Below, one piece after another: positions 50,629-58,808 of a stretch of DNA of 64,000 nt. The DNA lies in NCBI GenBank assembly GCA_902768975.1, contig CACXMZ010000006.1:202222-266221 (forward strand), written 5' to 3'. A model generated the notes under the pieces. That model did not search any database. It saw only the letters and a list, made by a program, of their open reading frames with translations, and was not told the origin of the DNA. Origin of the DNA: an uncultured Coriobacteriaceae bacterium (GTDB lineage Bacteria > Actinomycetota > Coriobacteriia > Coriobacteriales > Eggerthellaceae). Numbering within the stretch: the stretch's first letter is position 1; each line of letters starts with the position of its first letter. The translations under genes and the position numbers were made by a program.

Positions 50629-52920
50629 TTACTGGGTTATGACGTCGGTGTCGATGGTGTCGCCATAGATGGTGGTCATGGTGCCCCAGAAGTGCACCGT
50701 CCCATGGTCGGACAAACCGTAGGTAACTTCAAGGTCGCTCGCACTATTGATGGTAATGCTGTTGCCTTGCAGGGTTTGCACGTAGTTGCCCTGCTTGTCG
50801 TAATAGTCGAAGACCGGCGTAATTACGTCGCCCTTGTTGAAGGGCTGCAGGCCACGCCCGTAGGTGAAGAAGCTGTTTTCCTGCATGCGATAACCTTGGA
50901 TGTAACCGGTGTAGGTGCTGCCTTGCTGGCTCATGGGGGGCCAATAGGCCATAATTTCGATGTAGGTGTTGCCGTTTAGAATGGCAGGTATCACACCCGA
51001 ATGGCTGTATTCGCCATTGGCTTCTTCATAGGGCTCATTTGCAAAGAAGGACACTTCCTGCCCGTTAATAGTGAGCCACTCGTTTCCAAAGAATACCGAA
51101 ATGTCGCCATTGTCGGTTTGGTCGTACACGTCGTCACGGCCAAGCATGAGGTAGCCGTCTTCAAAGTCGCACATGACCGTCGTGCTGAAGCTGCTAAACA
51201 CGTTCCACATGTTCTGGTTCATGGGAACTACGTAGCTGCCGTCTTGAATATCGAAAGTCAGATGGTCAGGCACGGTTTGATAGTTAAAGTTGCTGCCACC
51301 CAGCAGCGCATTAAACCAGTCTTCCATGCTATAGCTCTGGTCGGCATAGTTGCCGCTAGACGACTGGGCGCTTGCCGCCGAGCCTTGCGTGCCCTGCGCT
51401 GTAGAATTGCCCGAAGACGAAAGTAGGCCACCCCAGGTGCTGCCAGTAGAACCGCCCATAATAGACAGGAAGTAGTCGTAGAACTCCGTGGGGCTTACAT
51501 AGCCAATGTCGTTGAGGATAGAACGTGTGCCATGGTACTGCTGCACTTCGGAGTAGGGGAAGTACATGGCCAGGCCATTGGCTCCTGAAATGGTGGTACC
51601 ACTGCGGTACTTCACGCAGCTGTTTACTGCCGCTTTCAGTTCGTCGCGCCCATCAAAGTTCGTGCGTTCAATAAGGTCAATTACGTCGACCTGGTCTATG
51701 CCGCCGTCGGCAAAGGAGCGTGCCTTGCTGCGCGCCTGGCTCATTTCGCTAAAGCGGCTGTTGTCGGCGGTAATAGAGTTTTCTGCCGCCTTTAAGAACG
51801 CCCCCATTTGTTCATAGACATGGGGCACTTCGCGCAGGTCAACGATGGAAAGCGTAATAGAACCCTGGCGTTGGTTGAAATAGTATTCGGTGAATTCGTC
51901 GATAGCTACCTTGCCCAGCTCAACTGTGTCTATGGCAGGGTTTTTGCCCAAGGCAGTTAGGAAGCCTGTCCAATACCAGCCGTCACCCAGTTCGTATTCT
52001 TCGCTTGCCAGTAGGTAGTCAGCCACGGGTTCAAGCGCGTAGGCTGTTTCGATGGTGCCCATGAGGCAGGCGTCGAAACCGACCATGTCGAACTTCTGGT
52101 TGGTGCTGGCCAGGGCATTGCGCAGCTCCAGCAGGCTGAGTGGCTTTTGCCGCGGGTAGAGTTCGTCGGACCCGTAGCCACCAATGGTGCCACCGCCATG
52201 GTCCCAGAAGACAAAGATATAGCGGTCGGCGGGGAAGTTCTGAATACCCCAGTTGGCAAAGTCGGTGACCGATTGCTGTTCGAGCATGGTGCCAGGGCCA
52301 ACATCGCCCAGCAAGTACATACCTTCGTTGCTAATAAGCCAACGCTGGCGGGTTTGCGCAGAAGCCGAACGGCTGAAATGCCACTGCTTCGCGCCGCCCG
52401 TCTGGATAACTATCTTAACGTTTTCGCCCAGTTCTGCATTCACCATTTCCTGGAGGTCCTTGGAGCCCGCCGCGCTGTAGGTTTCCAGGTCGGCGCCGCA
52501 CATATACACCAGTACGGTGGCAGACTTGGCCGCGGACGTGTCTACGTAATGGTCGCGCATACCTTCGATTTCAATGGGCGTGCCGTAGCTGCCTTGCGTG
52601 GCCGTGGAAATGCCGCCCGTCTGCTGCCCGAAGAGCATGCTCATAAGGCCGCGGCCTTCACCCGTTTCGCTTTCGAGTGCGTCTTCGCTTGAAGGTTCTT
52701 CAACCGCTACGTCGACCTGTTCTGCTTCAGCGCTTGACGCAGCTACAGTTTCTATCTGTGCGGAACTCGTGCTGGCTTCTGCGGCACTGCTTTCAGCTGC
52801 ACTGGGCCGTATCGACTGCAGGTACGAAAAGATGCACCAACTTGCAAATGCAAATGCAACAAGGAGCACCAAAAGGCGTATGGTTCGACGTGCTGGCGTT
52901 TGTTCGCGTACTTCGGGCAT
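50629..52920 (-). CDS. membrane-anchored clostripain-family (C11) cysteine protease
   Basis: A 763-residue protein with an N-terminal membrane segment (IRLLVLLVAFAFASWCIFSYL), then a Ser/Ala/Glu-rich low-complexity stalk (about residues 40-90), then a C11 peptidase domain. Catalytic motifs are FVFWDHGGGTIGGYG (His) and MVGFDACLMGTIETAYAL (Cys). The C-terminal 200 residues are beta-rich (ILNGNTYIEIMAYWPPM, DYYDKQGNYVQTLQGN) and may bind a substrate or the cell surface. ACGGAGGC lies before the ATG at 52918-52920, better than the GTG 15 nt upstream. C11 enzymes cleave after Arg or Lys and often self-activate. Confidence 0.9.
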   Translation of the reverse strand: MPEVREQTPARRTIRLLVLLVAFAFASWCIFSYLQSIRPSAAESSAAEASTSSAQIETVAASSAEAEQVDVAVEEPSSEDALESETGEGRGLMSMLFGQQTGGISTATQGSYGTPIEIEGMRDHYVDTSAAKSATVLVYMCGADLETYSAAGSKDLQEMVNAELGENVKIVIQTGGAKQWHFSRSASAQTRQRWLISNEGMYLLGDVGPGTMLEQQSVTDFANWGIQNFPADRYIFVFWDHGGGTIGGYGSDELYPRQKPLSLLELRNALASTNQKFDMVGFDACLMGTIETAYALEPVADYLLASEEYELGDGWYWTGFLTALGKNPAIDTVELGKVAIDEFTEYYFNQRQGSITLSIVDLREVPHVYEQMGAFLKAAENSITADNSRFSEMSQARSKARSFADGGIDQVDVIDLIERTNFDGRDELKAAVNSCVKYRSGTTISGANGLAMYFPYSEVQQYHGTRSILNDIGYVSPTEFYDYFLSIMGGSTGSTWGGLLSSSGNSTAQGTQGSAASAQSSSGNYADQSYSMEDWFNALLGGSNFNYQTVPDHLTFDIQDGSYVVPMNQNMWNVFSSFSTTVMCDFEDGYLMLGRDDVYDQTDNGDISVFFGNEWLTINGQEVSFFANEPYEEANGEYSHSGVIPAILNGNTYIEIMAYWPPMSQQGSTYTGYIQGYRMQENSFFTYGRGLQPFNKGDVITPVFDYYDKQGNYVQTLQGNSITINSASDLEVTYGLSDHGTVHFWGTMTTIYGDTIDTDVITQ

Positions 52921-52958
52921 GTGTGCCTCCGTCACTCGGGTGGGTTTGTAATAGGGAA

Positions 52959-53020
52959 ATTATAAACGAAAGGCAAACGCTCACGGGGCAAGGAAAGCAC
53001 CGTGAACTCCTTGTTATAAT
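52959..53020. promoter_or_regulatory. divergent promoters of the protease and asnB-like genes
   Basis: The minus-strand TATAAT at 52959-52964 serves the protease gene and the plus-strand TATAAT at 53015-53020 serves the asnB-like gene. Between them TCACGG (52981-52986) and CCGTGA (53000-53005) form an inverted pair that could bind a shared regulator. Confidence 0.45.
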
Positions 53021-53044
53021 AGAAAAAAAGAAAGCAGGAACAAT

Positions 53045-54637
53045 ATGCCTAATATTCAAATTGCCGCATATGAAGGCCTTATTCGCAACTGGCGTAAACT
53101 TGCGGATGAGCTTGGCGTTGAAGTTGCCAGTTTAGGGCGCCGTGAACGCGAAGAAGTGCTCATGCTTGCTGCGTACCTAGCCTGGGGCGAAGACATGGGC
53201 TCGCACATAAACGGCCAGTTTGCCCTTGTTATTAAGGATGTTGAAACGGGCGAAGTATTTGCCACGCGCGACGTGCTCGGTGCCGAGTTGCTCTTTTACT
53301 ACGAAACGGCCGATGGGCGCTTGCTCTATGGGCTGCAGATCAAAGACCTTTTTAACCAGCCGGGCTTTGTGCGTGAACTCAATCGTGAAATGGTGCAATT
53401 CTTCCTGGGCTTTACCTATGTACCAGGCGAAGAAACCCTGTTCAAGGGCGTATATAAACTGGAGCCAGGTGGATGGCTGCGTTTCGACAAGGACGGCTTG
53501 CAGCTGGGGCGCTACTGGGAATTGACCTTTGAAATTGAAGACGGCAAGTCGGTGGACGACTGGGCCAACGAAATTGAAGCGGCCATGGAAGCAAGCCTGG
53601 CAGACATCTGCGATGCCAGCGAAGCGCCCGACAGTTTTCTTTCTGGCGGTGTGGATTCGTCTTACATTATGGCCAAGAGCCGTGCCGGGTGCGGGTATTG
53701 TGTTTCCTATGATGAAGCTGAAGCAAGCGAAGAAGAAGACGCACGTGCAACGGCAGCGGCTTTAGGGCGTAACTTTGAAGGCATACGGGTGACCCCTGAA
53801 GACTTTTTTGGCAACGTAGACGAATTCCTTCTTGCCTACGAGCAGCCTCAGGCCGACGTAGCGGGGCTTTCGCTGTATGCAGGTTGTAAGAAGCTGGCGG
53901 GGAAGGCGAGCCTGGTCTTTTCAGGCGAAGGCGCCGACGAATTCTTTGCGGGCTATAGCGTTTACAAGTATGTGGGACGCTTTAACCTGGGCTTTTCGCC
54001 AGTATATATGGGCGCCACGTATATTATGAACCCCTCCGAGCAGCGCCGCTATTTGAAAAGCTATTACCCCGAAAAGTCTGCGCGTAACTTCATGCGCAAC
54101 CGCGGGCTTCCTGGGCGAAAATATGACTCGCTTACCTGGATGCTCTACACCGAAACACGCAGCTTCTTCGAAGGAAGCATCCTGTTCAATTCAACCAAGA
54201 TTGCGCGCGGCACAGGGCTCGATATTCGCATGCCCTTCTGCGATTTGCGCATCTTCGACATCGCGCGCCGCATGCCTTCGCACTATAAATACACGCGGGA
54301 TGGCAATAAAATCGCCCTGCGTCGCGCCGCTTCGCGCATACTGCCCCACGAAGTTGCCTACCGCAAAAAACTGGGCTTCCCGGTGCCGGTTAAAAAGTGG
54401 CTGGGCGACTCTAAAACCAATGGCGACATTCGCCGCGCCTTCGAAAGCGAAGCCGCTGCGGAATTCTTTAAGGTCGATGAAATTGGGGCCTTGCTCGACG
54501 TGTTCCTGGGCGAAGAACCTCGGGTGAAGCACCCGGTATGGTTTGCTCGCCACAAGGCTTTGCTTTGGCGCCACATTTGGACTATCTATATTTTCATTCG
54601 CTGGTACGAATTGTTCTTCGGCAAAGACGCCGTTTAG
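53045..54637 (+). CDS. asparagine synthetase-like protein with a truncated, Cys-less amidotransferase domain
   Basis: A 530-residue member of the class II amidotransferase/asparagine synthetase family. The synthetase domain is intact: PP-loop SFLSGGVDSSYIMAKS, FSGEGADEFFAGY and DIRMPFCDLRIFDIARRMP. The N-terminal domain lacks the first strand with the catalytic Cys (MCGI...) and starts MPNIQIAAYEGLIRNWRKLADEL, aligning with about residue 45 onward of AsnB. No upstream in-frame start can supply it, because the promoter -10 lies 25 nt upstream. Glutamine hydrolysis is therefore unlikely, so it probably uses free ammonia or performs another amide-forming reaction. GCAGGAAC precedes the ATG. Confidence 0.88.
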   Translation: MPNIQIAAYEGLIRNWRKLADELGVEVASLGRREREEVLMLAAYLAWGEDMGSHINGQFALVIKDVETGEVFATRDVLGAELLFYYETADGRLLYGLQIKDLFNQPGFVRELNREMVQFFLGFTYVPGEETLFKGVYKLEPGGWLRFDKDGLQLGRYWELTFEIEDGKSVDDWANEIEAAMEASLADICDASEAPDSFLSGGVDSSYIMAKSRAGCGYCVSYDEAEASEEEDARATAAALGRNFEGIRVTPEDFFGNVDEFLLAYEQPQADVAGLSLYAGCKKLAGKASLVFSGEGADEFFAGYSVYKYVGRFNLGFSPVYMGATYIMNPSEQRRYLKSYYPEKSARNFMRNRGLPGRKYDSLTWMLYTETRSFFEGSILFNSTKIARGTGLDIRMPFCDLRIFDIARRMPSHYKYTRDGNKIALRRAASRILPHEVAYRKKLGFPVPVKKWLGDSKTNGDIRRAFESEAAAEFFKVDEIGALLDVFLGEEPRVKHPVWFARHKALLWRHIWTIYIFIRWYELFFGKDAV

Positions 54638-54764
54638 TGGCAGCGTTTCAGCATTAAACAGGGGGCGTTTATGACAACAATAGGAACCTTTTTTGAGCTG
54701 TATACACAGCGGGGGATTTATATGGTACTATTCAGGTAGCATTACTAGGTACGTAAGGGTAAGT

Positions 54765-54797
54765 ATGATATTGCATGCAAGGACGAGGCAATATCAT
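54765..54797. promoter_or_regulatory. 10-bp inverted repeat upstream of the GGDEF gene
   Basis: ATGATATTGC (54765-54774) and GCAATATCAT (54788-54797) are perfect complements 27 nt before the start. GGTACGTA also occurs on both sides (about 54748 and 54799). A regulator site or leader hairpin. Confidence 0.45.
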
Positions 54798-54823
54798 TGG
54801 TACGTATATAGAATATTTGGGGT

Positions 54824-55975
54824 ATGGGTCAATACGTAGAACTTTATATTCTCATTAACCTGTTCTGCAGCGGCTTGCTGCTGGTATTTGTGCTTCATTC
54901 GCGCATTGGTATGGGCACCACTATTTCGCGCCGGTATTTTGTGGCAGTTATTTTTGCTGTTGTTATCTTTTTCTTGTCTGACTCCCTCTGGTTTGCCATG
55001 GACCACAGGATTTTGCCGCCCGTGTGGTGGGTGAGCACGCTTCTTAATAACATTTACTTCCTCTCGGCCACTTTTTCTGGCTACCTGTGGGTTATGTTTA
55101 TCCTTACGATTCTTAAGTCCCCCATAATAGCGTCCAGGCGCAATAGAATTATTGCTTTTATACCTGTGCTCATTCACATTGCGCTATGCATTTATAACCA
55201 TTTCGATCCAATTCTGTTTGGTACGAAAGCGGATCTCACGTATTTCCGCGGGCCTTTGTATATGCTTCAGTATGTCATTTACTACCTGTATATGATTGGC
55301 GTGAGTCTGTATACGGTCGTGAAGGCATTTCAGCCCGAAAACTATGTTGAGCGCTCGCATTATTTGCTTGTTGCCATGTTTCCTATTTTGCCCGTTATAA
55401 GCGGTACGCTGCAGCTGTTTTATACCTATATCCCGTTCAACTGCATGGCGTTCACACTTAACTTGACCGTGGTGTACATGAATGAACTAAGCCAGCAGGT
55501 TTCGCTTGAGCCCCTCACGCAGCTAGCGAACCGCAAGCAGTTTATGCGTACGCTCGACCAGGCCATGCAAGCTCATGAGGACGACGGCCAGCTTTACTTA
55601 TTCATGATGGACCTGGATTTGTTTAAGTCCATCAACGACACCTATGGGCATTCCGAAGGTGACAATGCCTTGGTGCAGACAAGTGAAGCGCTCAAGCGAG
55701 CCATTCGTGAACTACATCAGCGGGTTACCTTGGCGCGCTATGGCGGCGACGAATTTGCCATTATTGCTACCTTTGAAAACCCTGCCGACGTGCAGAAGCT
55801 CAAGAATGCCATCCAGCGGGAATTGGACGTGCAAAACAGCCAGATTAGTCGGGGCTACCAATTGCGCATGAGCGTTGGTGTGGCTCAATATACGCCTGAA
55901 ATGCATGGCTTTAAGGCCTTGTTGGACGCAGCCGACGAACAGCTCTTTGCCGAAAAACGCAAAAACAAGCAGTAG
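54824..55975 (+). CDS. membrane diguanylate cyclase (GGDEF) with 7-8 TM N-terminus
   Basis: A 383-residue protein. Residues 1-220 hold about seven hydrophobic segments resembling 7TM receptor-type sensor regions. The C-terminal GGDEF domain has SLEPLTQLANRKQFMRTL, LFMMDLDLFKSINDTYGHSEGDNAL and ARYGGDEFAIIATF, with all catalytic residues of an active diguanylate cyclase. The RxxD inhibitory site normally five residues before GGDEF is absent (RVTLARYGGDEF). It would make cyclic di-GMP in response to a membrane signal. A weak ribosome-binding site (TTGGGG) precedes the ATG. Confidence 0.92.
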   Translation: MGQYVELYILINLFCSGLLLVFVLHSRIGMGTTISRRYFVAVIFAVVIFFLSDSLWFAMDHRILPPVWWVSTLLNNIYFLSATFSGYLWVMFILTILKSPIIASRRNRIIAFIPVLIHIALCIYNHFDPILFGTKADLTYFRGPLYMLQYVIYYLYMIGVSLYTVVKAFQPENYVERSHYLLVAMFPILPVISGTLQLFYTYIPFNCMAFTLNLTVVYMNELSQQVSLEPLTQLANRKQFMRTLDQAMQAHEDDGQLYLFMMDLDLFKSINDTYGHSEGDNALVQTSEALKRAIRELHQRVTLARYGGDEFAIIATFENPADVQKLKNAIQRELDVQNSQISRGYQLRMSVGVAQYTPEMHGFKALLDAADEQLFAEKRKNKQ

Positions 55976-56079
55976 CTTTGTTTTCGTGGTTTACCTGGCT
56001 AGAGAGTGGCTATTCTTACATGAATGGTTTAGCAGAAGCGTAGCTTTGCTTCCGTGGCTTGCCTGGCTAGAGAATGGCT
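55973..56079. repeat. two imperfect 39-bp direct repeats
   Basis: TAGCTTTGTTTTCGTGG ... CTAGAGAGTGGCT (55973-56011) and TAGCTTTGCTTCCGTGG ... CTAGAGAATGGCT (56041-56079) are copies differing at about five positions. A partial third copy may follow (TACGATTTACCTGTCT). They fill the gap between the GGDEF and PPC genes. Confidence 0.85.
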
Positions 56080-56146
56080 TTGCTTGAATTACTTATTCGT
56101 TTCTTCTACGATTTACCTGTCTGAAACAAGGGTGAGCGAGGTTCCT

Positions 56147-56584
56147 ATGGATTACCGAAAATTTGGAGACGCATACTACGTGTGCCTCGATAGGGGCGAA
56201 GAAATTATGGCTTCCTTGCTCGACGTATGCGCGCGTGAAGGTATTCGTTCGGCGACGTTTTCGGGTATTGGCGGTTGCAGCGTAGCAGAAATCCAGGTGT
56301 TTAATGCCGAAGAGGGGAGCTTTGCAACCCACCGTTTCGAAGGGACGCTCGAATTGGTTTCCATTCTGGGCAATGTGATAGACGCGGGCGACGAAGGCCC
56401 TTCCTGGCACGCACATGTTTTGTTTGCCTTACTCGACGGGGAAGAGCATCGCACCGTGGCGGGGCACCTGAAGTCAGCCACGGTAAGCTACACCGCTGAA
56501 ATTGAATTACGCCCCGTGCTTGGGGGCACCATTAAAGCAGCGTTTAACGAAGAAACAGGCACCAACTTCTGGCATTTTGACTAA
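56147..56584 (+). CDS. PPC (PCC/DUF296) domain protein
   Basis: A 145-residue single PPC-domain protein. In plants this domain is joined to AT-hooks; in bacteria it is stand-alone and trimeric with a metal site of unknown role. The conserved GPSWHAHVLFALLDGEEHRTVAGHL block matches the GxxxHxHxxxxxxxGxxxGGHL signature, with both His residues and the GHL present. The ATG at 56147 follows GCGAGGTTCC. The stop codon lies 1-2 bp from the point where a minus-strand sirtuin reading frame is cut off (see the pseudogene). Confidence 0.85.
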   Translation: MDYRKFGDAYYVCLDRGEEIMASLLDVCAREGIRSATFSGIGGCSVAEIQVFNAEEGSFATHRFEGTLELVSILGNVIDAGDEGPSWHAHVLFALLDGEEHRTVAGHLKSATVSYTAEIELRPVLGGTIKAAFNEETGTNFWHFD

Positions 56585-56687
56585 TTGCGGTCGAAAGCCC
56601 AGCTCCCGCACCCACTATGATTGCGTCGGCTTTATCGATTGCCTCGTTAAGTTCAGAGAGTGCTTGTATGTACTCTGTGTCGTTCAT
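56585..56687 (-). pseudogene. 5' stump of a Sir2-family (sirtuin) gene
   Basis: Reading minus from the ATG at 56685-56687, behind a strong GGAGG Shine-Dalgarno, gives MNDTEYIQALSELNEAIDKA and then DAIIVGAGAGLSTA. This is the N-terminus and first NAD-binding loop of Sir2-like deacetylases (GAGxS). After STA the expected A-G continues as I-S-Q-N, which is simply the antisense of the end of the PPC gene, and stops at 56544. The homology ends at 56585/56586, next to the PPC stop codon. About 240 residues of the gene are missing. Confidence 0.8.
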
Positions 56688-56821
56688 ACTTTTATTCCTC
56701 CGGTAAATCATTCTATTACAAAGCTTTTTTGAACGCAGGATTCAAAAGCTGGTGTTTAGGATGCAATTTTGATAGTGATGATTATGCGTAAAATTGCAAG
56801 ACGAATAAGCATAAACGCTCG

Positions 56822-56827
56822 TATAAT
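56822..56827 (+). promoter_or_regulatory. -10 box for the RiPP precursor gene
   Basis: TATAAT in CTCGTATAATTC, 86 nt before the precursor start. No -35 at 17 bp. The rest of the 328-bp gap from 56585 holds the sirtuin stump and AT-rich sequence. Confidence 0.45.
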
Positions 56828-56912
56828 TCTAAAAGAAGCGGAAATAAGTACGTATTGGCAAGAAGTGAGCGGCAAACCCGCTCATTGGTTTAAAAACCAG
56901 AAGGAGAAGAAG

Positions 56913-57116
56913 ATGAACGTAAATGACTTGTCTCCCGAACTGCAGGAAAAAGCGCGCGCGTGTAAGACCAGCGAAGAGTTGCTCGAGCTTGCCAAGGAAG
57001 AGGGTATGGTAATTCCCGACGAAGAGCTCGAAGCTCTTGCCAGCGGTGGTTGGTGCTCCGACCACGAGTGGGGTTGCCCTGCAGATAAATGCGGCGTGTA
57101 CGGTGTCGGCCGATAA
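56913..57116 (+). CDS. Nif11-type RiPP precursor peptide
   Basis: A 67-residue peptide. The leader MNVNDLSPELQEKARACKTS ... EELEALASGG is a Nif11-like leader (the pattern LSPELQEKxxxxxTxEELLxLAKEEG ... EELExLxGG). It ends in GG at positions 45-46, the usual cleavage site for C39 peptidase-type exporters. The core is the last 21 residues, with Cys at 48, 55 and 60, two Trp, and a GVYGVGR end. AAGGAGAAGAAG precedes the ATG at 56913; the frame is open further up but lacks the family N-terminus. No maturase, radical SAM enzyme or C39 transporter lies within the window, so the modification is unknown. Confidence 0.85.
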   Translation: MNVNDLSPELQEKARACKTSEELLELAKEEGMVIPDEELEALASGGWCSDHEWGCPADKCGVYGVGR

Positions 57117-57176
57117 TCCCACCTGGTATCACAATCAGCTAAGCTTGGTACCGTAATTATTGTTTAATAAGCCAGA

Positions 57177-57213
57177 GGTAGGCACCCTGGAAGGTCTGGG
57201 GTGTCTACCTTTT
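57177..57213. terminator. bidirectional terminator between precursor and AMP-ligase genes
   Basis: GGTAGGCACCC (57177-57187) pairs with GGGTGTCTACC (57199-57209, one G-U) followed by TTTTGATTTT. It overlaps the last codons of the AMP-ligase gene and ends the convergent precursor transcript. Confidence 0.8.
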
Positions 57214-58755
57214 GATTTTCTGCGTTGTCGTTTTCGGGAACTCGGTGTCGCGGTAGCGCACTTCGGCTATGCGCTTGTATGGCGGAAGCTTGCGGTTGAG
57301 CGCTTCAACTTCAGCGTCGACGTTTTGTCCATCTTTGCAATAAACCTCGGCTACGATGCGGTCGTTCTCGCTTCTTACAACCACTTCGCTTACCGCATCG
57401 ATGTGTTCAAGATGCTCTTCAAGTTCTTCGGCTGAAACATTCTTCCCGTTGGGCAAGATAATAAGGTTCTTTTTGCGCCCCTGTATGAAGACGTAACCGT
57501 CGTCGACATATCCTAAATCACCCGTATGGAACCACCCGCCAGCAAGGGCATCATGGCTTGTGTGAGGATCGCCGTAATAGCCGAGCATGACCGCATCGCC
57601 TCTCACGCAGATCTCTCCGTTGATGGTAATGACCTCGAGGCAGGACATTGGCTTGCCCACCGAGTGGGGCACCCTCTTTTCAGCTCTGTTTACCGAAACA
57701 ATCGGCGAACATTCGGTGATTCCGTAGCCGTTGTAGATGTTGATACCAATATCGTCGAAGAAATCGATGTAGTCCTGGTCAAGGAACGCACCGCCGCAGA
57801 TGATGTCGGTGAGCTTGCCGCCAAGCTCATCGTGGATTTCCTTGAAGAGCTTTCTGCGCACATCAATGCCAAGCTTCTTTAAGGTCCTACTGATGCGCAA
57901 GCCCCACCTTAGTTTGCCTTCGGAGCCAGTGTCCTTAGCTTGGCGCCATATGCGCTTGTAAATCGTCTCTAAATAAAGGGGGACAACGCAGATGCTAAAA
58001 GGATGGTGTTTTACCAGGTCGCCTGCAAAATAGCGTAATCCCTTTGAAATGTAGACGGCGTGGCCGCACATGTATGCACCAATGACGCCAACGGCAAGGC
58101 TGAAGGTGTGGTGCAGGGGAAGGGTGAGGACCGAGTCGCCTTTCAGCCAGAGGTCGAAGGCAGAGTAATAGCTGTCGTGGCTGATATTCTTATCGGAAAG
58201 CATGACTCCCTTGGGTTTGCCCGTCGTGCCCGACGTGAAAAAGATTGCACAGGTATCCTCGTGGTCTCTTTGGTGTGTGAACTCTGCTTGATTGGCCTGG
58301 GCAACAATGTTTGAGATTTCGGGCATCGACAAGGAAGCAAGTGAGCCGCCCTCGCAGAGCACTTCGGCTACGTCGGCGTAGGTCTGCGAATAAATGAGCA
58401 GTTCGCAGTCGCTGCGTTGGGCGAGTTCCTTCAGTTCGGTGGGGGGAAGGTCCTTGTCGAGGGGGACGATGATGTTGTCGGAGATAATCGTTGCAAAGAA
58501 GCTAACAATCCACAGGTAGCTGTTTTCGCCAATGAGGGCAATCTTCGCATGCTGATATCGTTCATGCAGATACGAGGCAAGGGATATAACTTCGTCATAG
58601 TACTGCCTGCAGCTCTTTTCGGTGTGCGTTTCGCCTTCACCGTAGATGTAGGCAATGCCGTCTGGGTCGTGTGCAACGCGCACTTCGAGTATCGACCTCA
58701 GATCGACCGTTCCAATCTGCCGATAGTATCTTTGTAAATCTTCAGTCTTCAACAT
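57205..58755 (-). CDS. AMP-dependent acyl/aminoacyl ligase (stand-alone adenylation enzyme)
   Basis: A 516-residue ANL-superfamily enzyme that adenylates a carboxylic acid and passes it to a thiol. Core motifs are FFTSGTTGKPKGVMLS (A3), LPLHHTFSLAVGV (A4), NIYNGYGITECSPI (A5), GWFHTGDLGYVDDGYVFIQGR (A7) and KKNLIILPNGKNVSAEELEE (A8), with a C-terminal catalytic Lys in TTTQKIKR (A10). The large-side LPLHH motif and sequence are closer to long-chain acyl-CoA/acyl-ACP synthetases than to amino-acid A domains. It is the last gene of the C-ACP-A operon, so the carrier next door is the likely acceptor. Confidence 0.88.
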   Translation of the reverse strand: MLKTEDLQRYYRQIGTVDLRSILEVRVAHDPDGIAYIYGEGETHTEKSCRQYYDEVISLASYLHERYQHAKIALIGENSYLWIVSFFATIISDNIIVPLDKDLPPTELKELAQRSDCELLIYSQTYADVAEVLCEGGSLASLSMPEISNIVAQANQAEFTHQRDHEDTCAIFFTSGTTGKPKGVMLSDKNISHDSYYSAFDLWLKGDSVLTLPLHHTFSLAVGVIGAYMCGHAVYISKGLRYFAGDLVKHHPFSICVVPLYLETIYKRIWRQAKDTGSEGKLRWGLRISRTLKKLGIDVRRKLFKEIHDELGGKLTDIICGGAFLDQDYIDFFDDIGINIYNGYGITECSPIVSVNRAEKRVPHSVGKPMSCLEVITINGEICVRGDAVMLGYYGDPHTSHDALAGGWFHTGDLGYVDDGYVFIQGRKKNLIILPNGKNVSAEELEEHLEHIDAVSEVVVRSENDRIVAEVYCKDGQNVDAEVEALNRKLPPYKRIAEVRYRDTEFPKTTTQKIKR

Positions 58756-58808
58756 GCTTGGATATCACGTATTCCTACATAAGGGGCAGATGCGCATAGA
58801 GCGCATTG

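Noticed and set aside
50599..50640. SAM or T-box leader for metA
   Set aside because: The clostripain gene ends only 30 bp upstream of metA; there is no room for, or trace of, an aptamer.
53045..54637. Assignment as a lasso peptide cyclase
   Set aside because: No B1/B2 leader peptidase or lasso precursor is near, and the RiPP precursor has a Nif11 leader with Cys-rich core, not a lasso core.
54671..54739. 22-codon frame MTTIGTFFELYTQRGIYMVLFR before the GGDEF gene
   Set aside because: It has a G-rich stretch before the ATG, but no conserved feature and no way to tell it from chance in AT-rich spacer.
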